Counted from the stretch's first letter, positions 8,401 through 16,370 are shown. The stretch is 24,124 nt of DNA from an uncultured Eggerthellaceae bacterium (GCA_946631805.1 CAMPAJ010000003.1:1-24124); one strand, 5' to 3'. The notes: generated by a model not told the origin, from the letters alone. Numbers and translations: made by a program.

Positions 8401-9225
8401 GCGACGAAAGAGCCCATCCCCAGTGTGCACTTTGCGCTGTATCCCCAGGTCACCGACCTTGATGGCAACAAGCGGAAAGACTACCAGCCCATGGGAGGCT
8501 ACGGGGACGTCGTGACGGGCGACGACGGCATCCTGCCCGGTATCAACATGCAGCTCGGGGCGGGCACGTACTACCTCGAGGAGACGAAGGCGGCTGAGGG
8601 CTACGATAAGCTCTCGGAAGATTTGTGCTTCACCATCGGTGAAAACGGTACGGTGCGTATCGAGTCCGAAGCGTACAAGAATTGCCTGCGAATGACTAAA
8701 GACGACCGAACGGGCGATGTGTCGTATGCCATAACGATTCCAAACGGCAAAGTGAAGGAAGTCGAAGTTTTGAAGGTCAGCGTGGGGACGAGCGCCGTGC
8801 TAGAAGGGGCGATCTTCGCTTTGTACCATGCCGAGGATTTCGACGACGCGAATAACGCACCCAATGAGGGTGCCGAAATAGTAGCGCAGGGCGCGACGGA
8901 CGAGTTTGGCGTGCTGCCGCTAGGGCCGCTGCCGTTGGGCGAGTATCGCCTGGTCGAGACCATGGCGCCCGAAGGTTATCTGTTGCCTGACGAGCCCGTG
9001 AAGCTCTACGTGAGCAGTGCTGGCGTCCAGGCGATGCAGGGCAACAACCAATCTAACGTGACCCAGTCTGCAGAAGATGGCCCCTGGACTGTTGAGGTAT
9101 GGAACACAGCCGGCGTCGAGCTTCCCAACACTGGAGGTCCGGGTTCTGGCGTATTCACCTGTCTGGGCGTCGTGCTCATAGCGCTTGCCGGGGCGATTCT
9201 TTGCAGGCGATATGTCCGTATCTAA
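2470..9225 (+). CDS. Giant fibro-slime/Cna-B LPNTG surface adhesin, 2251 aa
   Basis: A wall-anchored surface protein. I choose the GTG at 2470 (AAAGG 6 bp upstream) because the residues that follow match the start of the next adhesin: a basic RRRWRRM followed by a hydrophobic segment (28-50, LATALAFMLPAVSM) used for export. Residues 71-228 are a Gly/Ala/Asp/Glu-rich stalk. Two related beta modules follow (about 234-384 and 387-527, each ending SxYAI), then lectin-like repeats of unknown type (about 540-880), a fibro-slime domain (about 1130-1374; DDDFWLYVDGELVLDLGGVH and MKMFYMERGAGASNLHM), and several Cna-B/prealbumin-like repeats. The last three have the expected Lys, Glu and Asn of isopeptide bonds: K1864/E1914/N1965, K1974/E2038, K2102/E2163/N2212. 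LPNTG at 2218-2222, a membrane helix and a basic tail form the sortase signal. Ligand unknown; no sortase nearby. Confidence 0.9.
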   Translation: MNPSSSTYDAKSGTLQDARQNRRRWRRMLAVLGCMVTLATALAFMLPAVSMTWEVAQQANGIHVVSGISSAVDRATGGANAIAGRSTAANVTAGGDSGHSAKAVAGGSRSDEAGGATGGEATGISEGADASTSENTDNDNAADDASAGGADGNGADEDGAGTDELDGEADGEQTDGSSSSDETANAGDVHDGDEADETASGEAASASDEAASASDGAASASASAAAVNPAKPAQTFKETLRNKNGTVTFVISVEAPEGALPAGTTMEMREVKAANLVDAIDEVVQSSDAGEIEQIKAVDITFKDAEGVAVEPKKDVTVTMSCDFVKPDANLLVVHVDDKGKADVVEQLTEKERKRRDLDLAENELAFDADKFSIYAIVGTVLEEKVLASDGKNYSITVTYDDEAGVPRGSRLKAYEVTGHYSEYDDYVSRAEGALGYEEGSASYVRLFDISIVDKEGEKVQVAAPVSVEIKLDDREGEDAGAKTQVVHFADDADEPDVVQNATIDGATVSFDADGFSVYAIIDAPEPVPSSGWNKIGSIEEIARLGASGLYVRHPSGFYFTNETYAINASRTGIKKVKPKATSPDETGGKAALYYFEQVEGSADQFLVYCLDTDGGRQYVRQTTNSLSFAAQEDATKFTISAFPGQDETFRLLGTGGYYWNMQGGDGGNGFAAYNSATDTNARIQLEYYAQQADDPYGMDGAVFGIAYQNESATASALTADAATVNKAQGLAALDMLMRPDVLDNEGILLVAQGSDIVEWTFHSVSEDKYYLTATVDGTTKYLTIRNNDVTLEDEPDADGASLITATPGRNANSGKWRFSVGGYYLTPILNNSANKVSGFYASSANLAESWLNLVGRSVLGDDDFNLYTAKKVSVSDDTNVYDGQQVIVYTRIWNDTTKRYEFYAVDHDGTLVRCYDAGDSIEWIGSKVNTALWDFTEYFNADGSASNYYELQNVQYYDYIAPQIADDQVLSRSTIGINLSGRRYGRSFTTIVAWDDAHYEYAGLKTQDGRVVSCPLSEAEDFYFAVVDPVDATDKLTTVRTIDSGQFGITMQMVDFNNSLDSNNRDSAQAEFFGGDKGANGGDGSGLLSTDLGADGYPKRTAATGQSDEKSLGELFVSGGDGLKPVDNLFLESIYNESGYFEYNSTQNFAHLNEDGTFTVYDQLAAIGNVDSNTRAHGQFMPYNIIQAGKYSTTVNRTTVDQKELPDTDPRKGERLYLIGDKEADYFFGMQMSASFTQTASGLDAWGHDIIFEFSGDDDFWLYVDGELVLDLGGVHSAMTGSINFRTGEVKSTRGDSTLYDIFEKNYRERNAGATDAEVKAYLDEIFTTNDDGQLVFTDYSNHTMKMFYMERGAGASNLHMRFNLAAVQPGTFTLSKKLSGTENPANDLIEFPYQVFYFDEDDLEGMNPIPLGEKDEDGSYNVTYTGTSLPVSFCDSFTPAGGSVSYQNVFLLKPGQSAQVKLPNNAGSYYVVECGVNPGVYDEVKANGVKLAGEPSGNEGRADYATAKDTLVNRSEVEYDNHVREGAMRTLAITKRLYAENGVDVLHYPANPTAFNFRLYLGSENASADNLPLADMYEYHVKNAQKEYCIWNAGEQRFDPLYKVDYAELTDAEKRAATFTTSMNGSISKIPADYTVEVRNLIVGTQFKVEERDYEIPKGYTLRLSDGYTRIDDGHEQVNGTTPISGTIAVDEDPAIEVRNQKGWGLTVEKTWTDKDFMEERDPVYFAIYLKDDQGELGDLLEGSVRQLTSDETSVYYFFNHLESGAAFTDYVVCEVVLDPGEDGLTIAEDGTVTGYETIARIGNGGDEGGTLDISGTPLGGDRQDSGLVYAVSYNPGEMTDRNENVRTDEVVNSRPGIRLYKTDWDGNPLSGAVFTLKDQSGADVAAARYTSGLDGLITTAYLSEGTYLLTEVSAPKGYVVMDTSMVIVVDVGGSVEVSGVDGSFYKLYTAGADMAATITIRNRPAALLARKIDAATKEPIPSVHFALYPQVTDLDGNKRKDYQPMGGYGDVVTGDDGILPGINMQLGAGTYYLEETKAAEGYDKLSEDLCFTIGENGTVRIESEAYKNCLRMTKDDRTGDVSYAITIPNGKVKEVEVLKVSVGTSAVLEGAIFALYHAEDFDDANNAPNEGAEIVAQGATDEFGVLPLGPLPLGEYRLVETMAPEGYLLPDEPVKLYVSSAGVQAMQGNNQSNVTQSAEDGPWTVEVWNTAGVELPNTGGPGSGVFTCLGVVLIALAGAILCRRYVRI

Positions 9226-9253
9226 TGAACGTGTCTTGATCGGCTTCTTGCAA

Positions 9254-9427
9254 GGGGGCTGTAACGAAAGCCGCTCTTTGGCGTGGTTGCGCTACGGACG
9301 GAAAACGCCCTGCAGGGACGCAGGGCAGGTGCCCAGGGAGGCAGAGGGCCGCCTCGTCCCAGGGAATTTGCCGGATGGCTCTGAGAAAACCGCAAATCGC
9401 CTCGTGTGGGACTTCTGTTACAGCCCC
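9254..9427. mobile_element. Possible MITE-like element with 11-12 bp terminal inverted repeats
   Basis: GGGGGCTGTAAC (9254-9265) and GTTACAGCCCC (9417-9427) are inverted copies 174 bp apart, and the flanks TTGCAA (left) and TTACAA (right) look like a target duplication with one change. The interior has no credible ORF but contains a 7-bp hairpin GCCCTGC/GCAGGGC (9307-9326). Size and ends fit a non-autonomous transposon remnant; the same structure could also act as a terminator region after the adhesin gene. Confidence 0.4.
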
Positions 9428-9680
9428 TTACAATCGGGTGCGGTAATGGCGCAAAATTGCGAGTAAACTAACAAACGATGACCATCCTGATATAGTTTAA
9501 TCGGGTAATTAAGCGTTAACCAATAGGCGTGCCGCGTTGCCTGTTGCGGTGCGTAAGGTGGGTTGGGCCTTGAATTCGGCGGATTTATGCGCGATGTGTA
9601 CGGCCTAGAACGTGAGTCAGTAATTTGCAACCGGAGGCCCTGCGGTTTGGCCTCCTTAAAATACGCAAGGGGCTGTTGTT
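9428..9680 (+). other. Upstream region of the second adhesin
   Basis: A 253-bp AT-richer gap with no gene. It has TATAGT and TTTAAT motifs near 9490-9500 but no well-spaced -35 that I can defend. Just before the start codon is a 7-bp hairpin GGAGGCC/GGCCTCC (9633-9655), then AAGGGG as the ribosome binding site about 8 bp before the ATG at 9681. The hairpin lies in the presumed leader and could attenuate expression. Confidence 0.4.
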
Positions 9681-10175
9681 ATGGGTGCTCAGAGTAAGCG
9701 TCAGAAGCAGCTGGATCGTCGTCGATATGGAAGGCTCGTGGCAGCGCTCGGCTGCATTGTGGTGCTTGCCACCGCGATTGCCTTGATGGTTCCCGCGCTG
9801 AGCATGACCCGCGGTGCCCTCGTGTGCGGTCTCGAGGAGCACCAGCATTCCGAAACCTGTTACCAGAAGGTACTCGCGTGCGGTCAGGATGAAAGTGCCG
9901 ATCACGTGCATACCGACGCCTGTTACGAGCGTCGGCTTGCGTGCGAGCTGCCCGAGCATGCGCATGGCGATGCCTGCTACGAGCGGGTTGTCGTGCAGGG
10001 AGAAGGCGTCGATGGTGAGCAGGATGCTGCCGACGACGTTGGTGTAGCGGACGCCGGCGAAAACGCTGAAGCGAACGGGCCAGGTGGCGATGTTTCCAAT
10101 AGGAACCTCGACGACGTAGATACTGCATCCATTCGTCACCTGCATCCAATACAGATACTATTAGCGGGTCGTTAG
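9681..10175 (+). CDS. 5' part of frameshifted adhesin: signal segment and HxHxxxCY repeats
   Basis: A 164-codon frame with the same export segment as the giant adhesin (RRRYGRLVAALGCIVVLATA, then LMVPALSMT). It is followed by three Cys/His repeats, each closing with H-x-H-x3-C-Y: C-x10-C, C-x13-C and C-x10-C between about 9825 and 9990. These repeats resemble ones seen after the signal segment of other Cna-B proteins in gut Gram-positives; metal or disulfide binding is possible but unproven. The frame then enters an acidic linker and runs into TAG at 10173. The adhesin body continues in another frame (open from 10103), so this piece alone would be a secreted stub. AAGGGG precedes the ATG. Either the gene is broken, or it is switchable (see the repeats at 10123-10182). 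Confidence 0.75.
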   Translation: MGAQSKRQKQLDRRRYGRLVAALGCIVVLATAIALMVPALSMTRGALVCGLEEHQHSETCYQKVLACGQDESADHVHTDACYERRLACELPEHAHGDACYERVVVQGEGVDGEQDAADDVGVADAGENAEANGPGGDVSNRNLDDVDTASIRHLHPIQILLAGR

Positions 10176-10182
10176 CGGGCGA
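10123..10182. repeat. Direct repeats at the adhesin frameshift
   Basis: CTGCATCCA occurs at 10123-10131 and 10140-10148 (period 17 bp), and TTAGCGGG at 10161-10168 and 10172-10179 (period 11 bp). Loss of either unit, 17 or 11 bp, would join the signal-peptide frame to the adhesin-body frame; losing both would not. Collapsing the 17-bp unit gives the more natural linker (DTASNTDTISGSLAGDAG). Confidence 0.7.
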
Positions 10183-10315
10183 TGCCGGCAACGGTGCCGT
10201 TGTCGATACGGCGACTCAACCAGGCGTAATAGCGGGGCAGGACGATGCCGTTGGTAGCGGTAGCGATTCTGGCAGCGAAATTGATTACGGTGCAGCTGCC
10301 GACGCAGCTGGGAAT

Positions 10316-13300
10316 ATGGCCTATAGCGAAGCTGATAGCGCAATCGCCACCCCCAACCTCATCGAAACCCCTGATCGTCCCCAGCAAAGCTTCCAGCAGG
10401 ACATCGTTGACGAAAACGGCGCCGTGACGCTTTCGGTTTCCGTCGAAGCGCCCGAAAGCGCCCTGCCCGAAGGCTCGACGATGGTCGTTACGCCCGTCGA
10501 GGACAACGACGTCCTAGACGCCGCCAAAGACCAGGCGGCCGCCGACGGCGCACTGGGCGAGGATGCGCAGGACGCGCCCGCAAGCGCCGTTCAAGCCGTT
10601 GCCGCCGACATCACGTTCCTAGACGCCGACGGCAACAAGGTCGAGCCTCTCGTGGGCGTGCAAGTAACGATGACCACGCCGCTCGTAGCCGAGACCCCAG
10701 CTGACGCTCTGGCCGTCGTGCACGTCGCCGACGACCTGAGCGCCCAAGTGGTAGAAGGCGCCGAGGTCGACCAGCGTGCCGAAACCGTGGCCTTTGGCGC
10801 TGCAGACTTCAGCGTGTACGCGATTGTGTACACGGTTGATTTCCACTGGGAGGCCAATGGGAAAACGTATGAGTTCAGCATCCCCGGCGGTGGGTTCATT
10901 TCACTTGCTCACCTGGTTGAAGTGCTGGGCATAGCAGATTATGGCATTGATGGAGTAGCAGATGCAAAAGGGGGTAACGACGCACCAAGTTCGAATAATG
11001 CGTCAGCGCGTACAAATGCGGAAAAATTCGTAGCGAATGTCAAGAGTGCAGAATTCAGCAATCCTGAGCTGGTGTGGGTCGGTAAAACTGCTGATGGAGC
11101 CACGGTAGGGGAGTTGAAGGAAGCCAACGCGCTGGACGTTCGCTACAGCGCAAATCTGACAAAGGAACAGATTGCAAAGATTAACGCACAAACGGTGGAT
11201 GCCGGCGACTGGGTCCTGATTAGCGTGCGCCCGTTTACCAGCGAAGAAAGCCTGACGGTCACCATGGTGAATGGGAATCAGTTTGTAGTGAAGGTAACGG
11301 ATGCGCAGGCGGTTTCAGATGCGGAAAAGGACAGCATCGATGCTAGCAAGAGCTACCTAATTTGTTATGAAGTAACCACTGGCGGCAAGACAACCTACTA
11401 TCTTCTTAAGAACGACGGAACTGTAGACAGCTCCTATCATCCTGATTTTGATGGGGATACAGACGAAGAGCACGATTTTGAGCACCTCAACAGCACCTAC
11501 GCATGGAGTTTCAACCATATATTCAAAGAGCAGGACGTTGAGCATCATCTTGATAAGAATTACTACCTAATCCGTCCGATCGACAATCAATCGAGGACGA
11601 TAACTCTGAATAACGCGGGCGAGGAACTTGTTCAACAGGGAAACAATAATGTTGCTGTAATACAGAGCGATGGGGGATTCGTTCTGGAGGGCTATCACAA
11701 TATTGGGACGGAAGAAGAGCATCGATATGTCCACCTGGGTTTTAATGGCAGCAATTTTGTCGGAGTGGATGGAGACGGCGTAACAATCCGTATCTACGAG
11801 ATGGACAGTTTGCCCACTTATGACTACACGGTGCGTTCGGCAGATGAGGCCCGAGGTACGGTCTCGGTATCAGGTGGAACGCAGCAAACAGTTCATCATG
11901 ATGGCGCTTCCGATACGCATTATTACGAGGCGACTTCCAATCATGATAAGAACAATGCGGGCACGATTACGGCGTTACCTGTGACACATATGAATCAGGG
12001 GCAAAACAAGTGGGTATTTGATCATTGGGAGTTGGACGGATTAGCGTTGGATCGGAACCAATACCCTTCGACCATTGCTGCGGAAACGCTGCCAATCCCT
12101 CACAATGGCAGCAATCTGGTCGCATATTTTAGGCAGAATCCGAATTATGCTGTTCCGCCAGATGAAAAAGAACCATCTTCTATTGAGGATATGACCGGCT
12201 GGCTAGAGGGGCTGCGGGCAAAAGAGATTCCGCTTGTAGGTTCGGCAACGAATAAAACGGCCGAAGTTTACGATTACCAGAACCGTATATATCGCTTGGA
12301 TTTCACAAGCAAAGCAAATTTTCAAACATTTGCCGGGAATATCGACATGGCATTTTGCTTAGATGTGTCTAACTCGATGTATTTCCCCTCGGCGCTGGTA
12401 GAGACTACAACTTCAAATTACAGAGATGGGAACAATAATATCAGCACCGACATTCCTATCTACCAGATCAATAATTCTGGTAGCGGAAACGGATGGTCAT
12501 ATAACAACAGAAATTGGCTTGATACAAGCAGAGGATATAATAACCCCTACTATCTGATTGCCGATGCATCGGGCACTGCGACCGTTTTCAAAATCTACTA
12601 CAAAGAAGGAAATTGGCGCGCGATTGACGCGTCAAGAACTGGCGAATGGGATGGCAATCAGCGGAGATACATAATCTTCGGAGATCCGAATAATGGGCTT
12701 GCAACAAACTATGGGCAGGATTCCCTACATCCCTTCACGAAAGGCGATAACGATAACACCACTTACACGATTTATGACGCCGGCGATAACGGATACAATA
12801 GGTTTCATTACCTTAGCCAGAGCTTGGGAAATGGCTCTACTGATCTGAACACAATTGCGGGGCTATTGGCGGTCGCGGGCGAATCAAGCCCAAACGTTAA
12901 AGTCGCCTATAATACATTTAGCGGAAGCCTGGGTAGTCAGCGGCAGGATTTCATCCCAGCCACAACGCTGTCTGTCGATCTCGCCTATTCCAGCGGTGGA
13001 GGCACGCGCCCAGATCAGGCATTTAACGATGCGCAAAGTTTTACATGGACAGGCGATTATACGTTAGACGACGATAGCAATCTCGTTGCGACCGATCGCT
13101 ATGTCATTCTTGTAACCGATGGCGCACCGCAAGGTGGTACCGCGCCTTCTTCGGGAACAGTTGAAGACGCCGTCAGGCAAGCTGCCAAGAATCTTAAGAA
13201 TAACAGCCATGTCAAACTTATAACGGTTGGCTTGAGCATGGATAACGTCACGTCAGGCAAAAGATTGCTTTACGATCTGGCGGACAATGACAAAAACGGA

Positions 13301-15037
13301 GAAAAAATGTTCTATATGGCGGAAAGCGCCAGTGATTTGACGAACATTTTCCGGCAGATTACGAAGGTTCTCATGGAGGATGCCGTTGTCATAGGCGACA
13401 TTACAGACACCGTGGGTGAGGCCTTTTATTTGGTAGACAAGGCGACTGGTCTTCCTCTGAGTGCTGGAGATTCGATAGACATTGAAGGCAACTTAACAAC
13501 GGATGAAACAAAAATAGCTGGTGTTGTTCAGTCCGATGGAAAGACTATCAAGTGGGTCAACCAGCCCATTGACTCAATAACTGGCTGGCATGGCGTAGCC
13601 TACGTCAAGGCACAAGAAGAATTGCTGGGTGGCAACGCTATTAAAACAAATGAAGGAGAAGCGACGGTCGTTGCTACAAAGTACCGTATTGGCGGGAGCG
13701 ACCATACCTTCGATGAGACATTGGTGCGAGACACGCTGAAGCTCAGCGCTTCGCTGCCATCTCCCAAGGTCAATGTTAACGAACTAACCTTCTTCAATAA
13801 TGAAACAGCATGGACGGTCTATCTTGGCACGGCGGTAGACCCCAAGAAGCAGCTTAGGGCTATCTACGACAGCCTTGTCGTAGAAGAAGTTGTGAATACG
13901 GACGGGGGTCTACATTACGCGCTCGGCCCGAATACCATTGAGGAGCGCTGGGGTACTGCTACGGGTACGGCCGCAACGTTCCCGCTTCCCGATTTGATCA
14001 AAAGGCTGATTCGCAAGGACCCAACATTGGAAGCGAGGTATTTCAACGGTAGTGAGCTCAATTGGGATAACTTCCTTACGGATATAAGTACCTCGGGTAT
14101 AACCCTGCCCTATCACGAATACGGCTTGACAGACGACGGCAACGTCAAGATCACCTTGGAAAAAACCATTGCCCCTGGTGAAGAAGATGATTTAATCAAC
14201 CAATCTCCTCACGAGACCACGGTTACGGGTAACAAAGTGGAAGAATACGTGCTTCGGGTTGCTTATGCGCCGGATTATACGGTTACGCCTATAGGTCAGG
14301 GCGGCCAGAGCGCCGATGATTTCTACACTGGTATCTTTGGCACCATGTATCAGGGCCATGCTGCTGGTCGTGAGAGCAGCGAGAACATCCACGAGATTCA
14401 CGTCTTTGCCAAGAATCTCGAGATTACCAAGCAAGACATGTCGGGGAACAATATTGATACGGCGAAATTCAAGCTGTATCGTTCAGCCAAAAAAGTGATC
14501 AATCCTGACACCGGAGAGGAAACCGGCGAGTATGAGGCTGGCGCAGAAGACCTTGAGGTCAGGGGCGAGACGAAGAAGGTTGTCCAGATTGGCGATGAGG
14601 TGTCCACATCGGGCGGAACCATAACAGTGAACGATTTGTCGTATGTGCCGAATGGCGTGTACTATCTGCTAGAAACAAAGGCCCCGGACGGATACATTAT
14701 GGATCCGGAGCCGATTGAGATACGCCTGTATCTAGACGATATTTATACAAAGTATCGACCATCAGGAGAAAGCATCCCAGAGACGCAGATAGAAGATTAC
14801 ATCTCAGGCAACCCATATAACTGGATACAGACTGTGAGTCGATTTATGTATAGCGATTCTGAAGTTGGAACGGGCGATACCGCTAAGTTTGTTATGACAG
14901 TTAAGAACAATCCGGGTTATGAATTACCGTCCACCGGTGGCCCGGGTACGAACTTAATTTACCTCTTCGGTATCATGCTTACAGGCCTTGCCAGTACTGG
15001 GTTGCTGATGAAGATGCGGAGGAGGAGCGCGGTATAA
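10316..15037 (+). CDS. 3' body of frameshifted adhesin: VWA and Cna-B domains, LPSTG anchor
   Basis: Open from 10103; 10316 is only the first in-frame ATG and lacks a proper ribosome binding site, so this is the body of the gene starting at 9681 (about 1780 aa if joined). It begins with the same beta module as the giant adhesin (to about 10830, ending FSVYAIV). Further on is a von Willebrand A domain: MIDAS motif LDVSNSM with Asp at 12362, and ILVTDG with Asp at 13118. Such domains sit at pilus tips (RrgA, SpaC type) and bind host ligands. A Cna-B repeat (about 14410-14760, LETKAPDGY) precedes LPSTG at 14924-14938, a membrane helix and KMRRRSAV. From about 10840 base composition falls visibly below that of the giant adhesin, suggesting a body acquired by recombination. 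Confidence 0.85.
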   Translation: MAYSEADSAIATPNLIETPDRPQQSFQQDIVDENGAVTLSVSVEAPESALPEGSTMVVTPVEDNDVLDAAKDQAAADGALGEDAQDAPASAVQAVAADITFLDADGNKVEPLVGVQVTMTTPLVAETPADALAVVHVADDLSAQVVEGAEVDQRAETVAFGAADFSVYAIVYTVDFHWEANGKTYEFSIPGGGFISLAHLVEVLGIADYGIDGVADAKGGNDAPSSNNASARTNAEKFVANVKSAEFSNPELVWVGKTADGATVGELKEANALDVRYSANLTKEQIAKINAQTVDAGDWVLISVRPFTSEESLTVTMVNGNQFVVKVTDAQAVSDAEKDSIDASKSYLICYEVTTGGKTTYYLLKNDGTVDSSYHPDFDGDTDEEHDFEHLNSTYAWSFNHIFKEQDVEHHLDKNYYLIRPIDNQSRTITLNNAGEELVQQGNNNVAVIQSDGGFVLEGYHNIGTEEEHRYVHLGFNGSNFVGVDGDGVTIRIYEMDSLPTYDYTVRSADEARGTVSVSGGTQQTVHHDGASDTHYYEATSNHDKNNAGTITALPVTHMNQGQNKWVFDHWELDGLALDRNQYPSTIAAETLPIPHNGSNLVAYFRQNPNYAVPPDEKEPSSIEDMTGWLEGLRAKEIPLVGSATNKTAEVYDYQNRIYRLDFTSKANFQTFAGNIDMAFCLDVSNSMYFPSALVETTTSNYRDGNNNISTDIPIYQINNSGSGNGWSYNNRNWLDTSRGYNNPYYLIADASGTATVFKIYYKEGNWRAIDASRTGEWDGNQRRYIIFGDPNNGLATNYGQDSLHPFTKGDNDNTTYTIYDAGDNGYNRFHYLSQSLGNGSTDLNTIAGLLAVAGESSPNVKVAYNTFSGSLGSQRQDFIPATTLSVDLAYSSGGGTRPDQAFNDAQSFTWTGDYTLDDDSNLVATDRYVILVTDGAPQGGTAPSSGTVEDAVRQAAKNLKNNSHVKLITVGLSMDNVTSGKRLLYDLADNDKNGEKMFYMAESASDLTNIFRQITKVLMEDAVVIGDITDTVGEAFYLVDKATGLPLSAGDSIDIEGNLTTDETKIAGVVQSDGKTIKWVNQPIDSITGWHGVAYVKAQEELLGGNAIKTNEGEATVVATKYRIGGSDHTFDETLVRDTLKLSASLPSPKVNVNELTFFNNETAWTVYLGTAVDPKKQLRAIYDSLVVEEVVNTDGGLHYALGPNTIEERWGTATGTAATFPLPDLIKRLIRKDPTLEARYFNGSELNWDNFLTDISTSGITLPYHEYGLTDDGNVKITLEKTIAPGEEDDLINQSPHETTVTGNKVEEYVLRVAYAPDYTVTPIGQGGQSADDFYTGIFGTMYQGHAAGRESSENIHEIHVFAKNLEITKQDMSGNNIDTAKFKLYRSAKKVINPDTGEETGEYEAGAEDLEVRGETKKVVQIGDEVSTSGGTITVNDLSYVPNGVYYLLETKAPDGYIMDPEPIEIRLYLDDIYTKYRPSGESIPETQIEDYISGNPYNWIQTVSRFMYSDSEVGTGDTAKFVMTVKNNPGYELPSTGGPGTNLIYLFGIMLTGLASTGLLMKMRRRSAV

Positions 15038-15085
15038 GGCGAAAGGCCATTCACTTCATTGGGCGGCCTGCTCAACCACGCCTTA
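15034..15085. terminator. Possible nested hairpin between convergent genes
   Basis: TAAGGCG just at the adhesin stop pairs with CGCCTTA about 40 bp on, enclosing a further GGCC/GGCC pairing. It overlaps the last codons of the Fic gene on the other strand. No clear T-run, so it is a weak candidate for a shared transcript end. Confidence 0.3.
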
Positions 15086-16337
15086 CGCGTTGCGGCACGC
15101 GACGCCTTGGCTTTTCGTTGGAGGTGTCGCCTGACGTCGTTGCAAGCGCGCGCTCATAGGCGTTGAAGGCTTCGACGATCTCGTGGGCGATGTATATGCC
15201 GCTTTTGCGGTTCTTGGAGTTCTGGTGCAGAATGCCTGCCCCTTCGAGCGCGAGCACGGCTGAGCGTGTTGCCGGATAGCTGCGGCCGATGAGCTCCTGC
15301 GCGGTCTTTATGCTCAGGGCGGGAGTGCCGGGGAGCATATCGATTAGCAGGCGGCCTGCTGAGTTCGCGCGAAAACTCGTTCGCGTAAGCCAACCGTCTC
15401 GTATCTGGGCAAGTTTCGCTTCGAAGTCGCTGGCTCGCTCGCAAGCGAGTGTGGTGGCGTTGGCGAAGTATTCCACCCAGTTATTTACGGCCTCAATTCG
15501 ATTAGCTTCGCCGTCAGTTCGGTAGGCGGCGAGGTTGGCGATGTAGCGCTCGCGGTCGGTTGCCAACACGAGCGAAACGGGGGGCACCGTAGCTCGAGCC
15601 AGGTCTTTCGCTTTCAGCACCATGTGCACGAGTGCTCGGCCGGTGCGTCCGTTGCCATCGGCAAATGGGTGGATCGTTTCGAGCTGCGCATGAGCAACGG
15701 CCGCGGCCGCAACGGCTGGCAACTCGGTTGTGTTTAGAAACGCTACCAGGTCTGCCATCAGGTTGGGTACGAGCTCCGGCACGGGGGGCACGTAGGCTGC
15801 TCCCACGGGGTTCACGCGGTTGCCCCCAATCCAGTTTTGGGTTGTGCGCAGAGCGCCGCCTACGTCGGCAATGCGAGTCCCGGCGAGCAAGTCGCGGTTG
15901 ATTTCGCATATGCCCTCAATCGAAAACGTATGCCCTGGTTTTACTGCGGCAAGCCCGCCAACAAGCGCGTGGAGGTTCCCGAGCACCAGTGCTTCGGTGG
16001 AGTCAAGGCGGCGTTCCACGCCAAGTCGATTGAGCTCCTCATGCTTTAACAGCTTGCCAGCTGGTATTTCCAAACCCTCGATGCGTGAGGACGACATTGC
16101 CTCGGCACGCAAAAGCATCCTTGCGAGCGGTTCTGTGTCGGTGAACGACCCCGCATCCTGAAGCGTTCGCAACGCTTCGCTTGCACGTGTCACTGCGGCG
16201 GCGCATGATGGACCCATCATCAGCTCGAAATCGCGAATCTCGTCAGGTATGTAAGGGTGGTATGCACCGCTCATACGCTCAGCCTTGTTCATGCCCGCAG
16301 TGTCCGATACCCAGAAACAATCGACGTAGCTGCCCAT
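15072..16337 (-). CDS. Fic-domain AMP-transferase with C-terminal winged helix
   Basis: A 421-residue Fic protein. It has the full catalytic motif HPFADGNGRTGR (223-234) and an N-terminal inhibitory motif SSRIEG (83-88, Glu87), so it is a class II Fic enzyme in which the glutamate blocks ATP until relieved. Fic proteins transfer AMP or other nucleotide groups to a protein Ser/Thr/Tyr. The flap region YVPPVPELVPNLM (182-194) is the expected target-docking segment. The C-terminal 130 residues look like a winged-helix domain (AQELIGRSYPATRSAVLALEGAGIL), the common Fic/DUF4172-type layout. Start at 16337 has AAAGG 7 bp upstream. It lies on the opposite strand between two adhesin genes, as an apparent insertion. 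Target unknown. Confidence 0.9.
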   Translation of the reverse strand: MGSYVDCFWVSDTAGMNKAERMSGAYHPYIPDEIRDFELMMGPSCAAAVTRASEALRTLQDAGSFTDTEPLARMLLRAEAMSSSRIEGLEIPAGKLLKHEELNRLGVERRLDSTEALVLGNLHALVGGLAAVKPGHTFSIEGICEINRDLLAGTRIADVGGALRTTQNWIGGNRVNPVGAAYVPPVPELVPNLMADLVAFLNTTELPAVAAAAVAHAQLETIHPFADGNGRTGRALVHMVLKAKDLARATVPPVSLVLATDRERYIANLAAYRTDGEANRIEAVNNWVEYFANATTLACERASDFEAKLAQIRDGWLTRTSFRANSAGRLLIDMLPGTPALSIKTAQELIGRSYPATRSAVLALEGAGILHQNSKNRKSGIYIAHEIVEAFNAYERALATTSGDTSNEKPRRRVPQRVRRG

Positions 16338-16370
16338 CGCATAACCTTTCTGTTCTTCGTTTGAAAAATA

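Noticed and set aside
10123..10182. Programmed -1 ribosomal frameshift in the adhesin
   Set aside because: No slippery X-XXY-YYZ heptamer and no obvious downstream stimulator; direct repeats explain the shift better.
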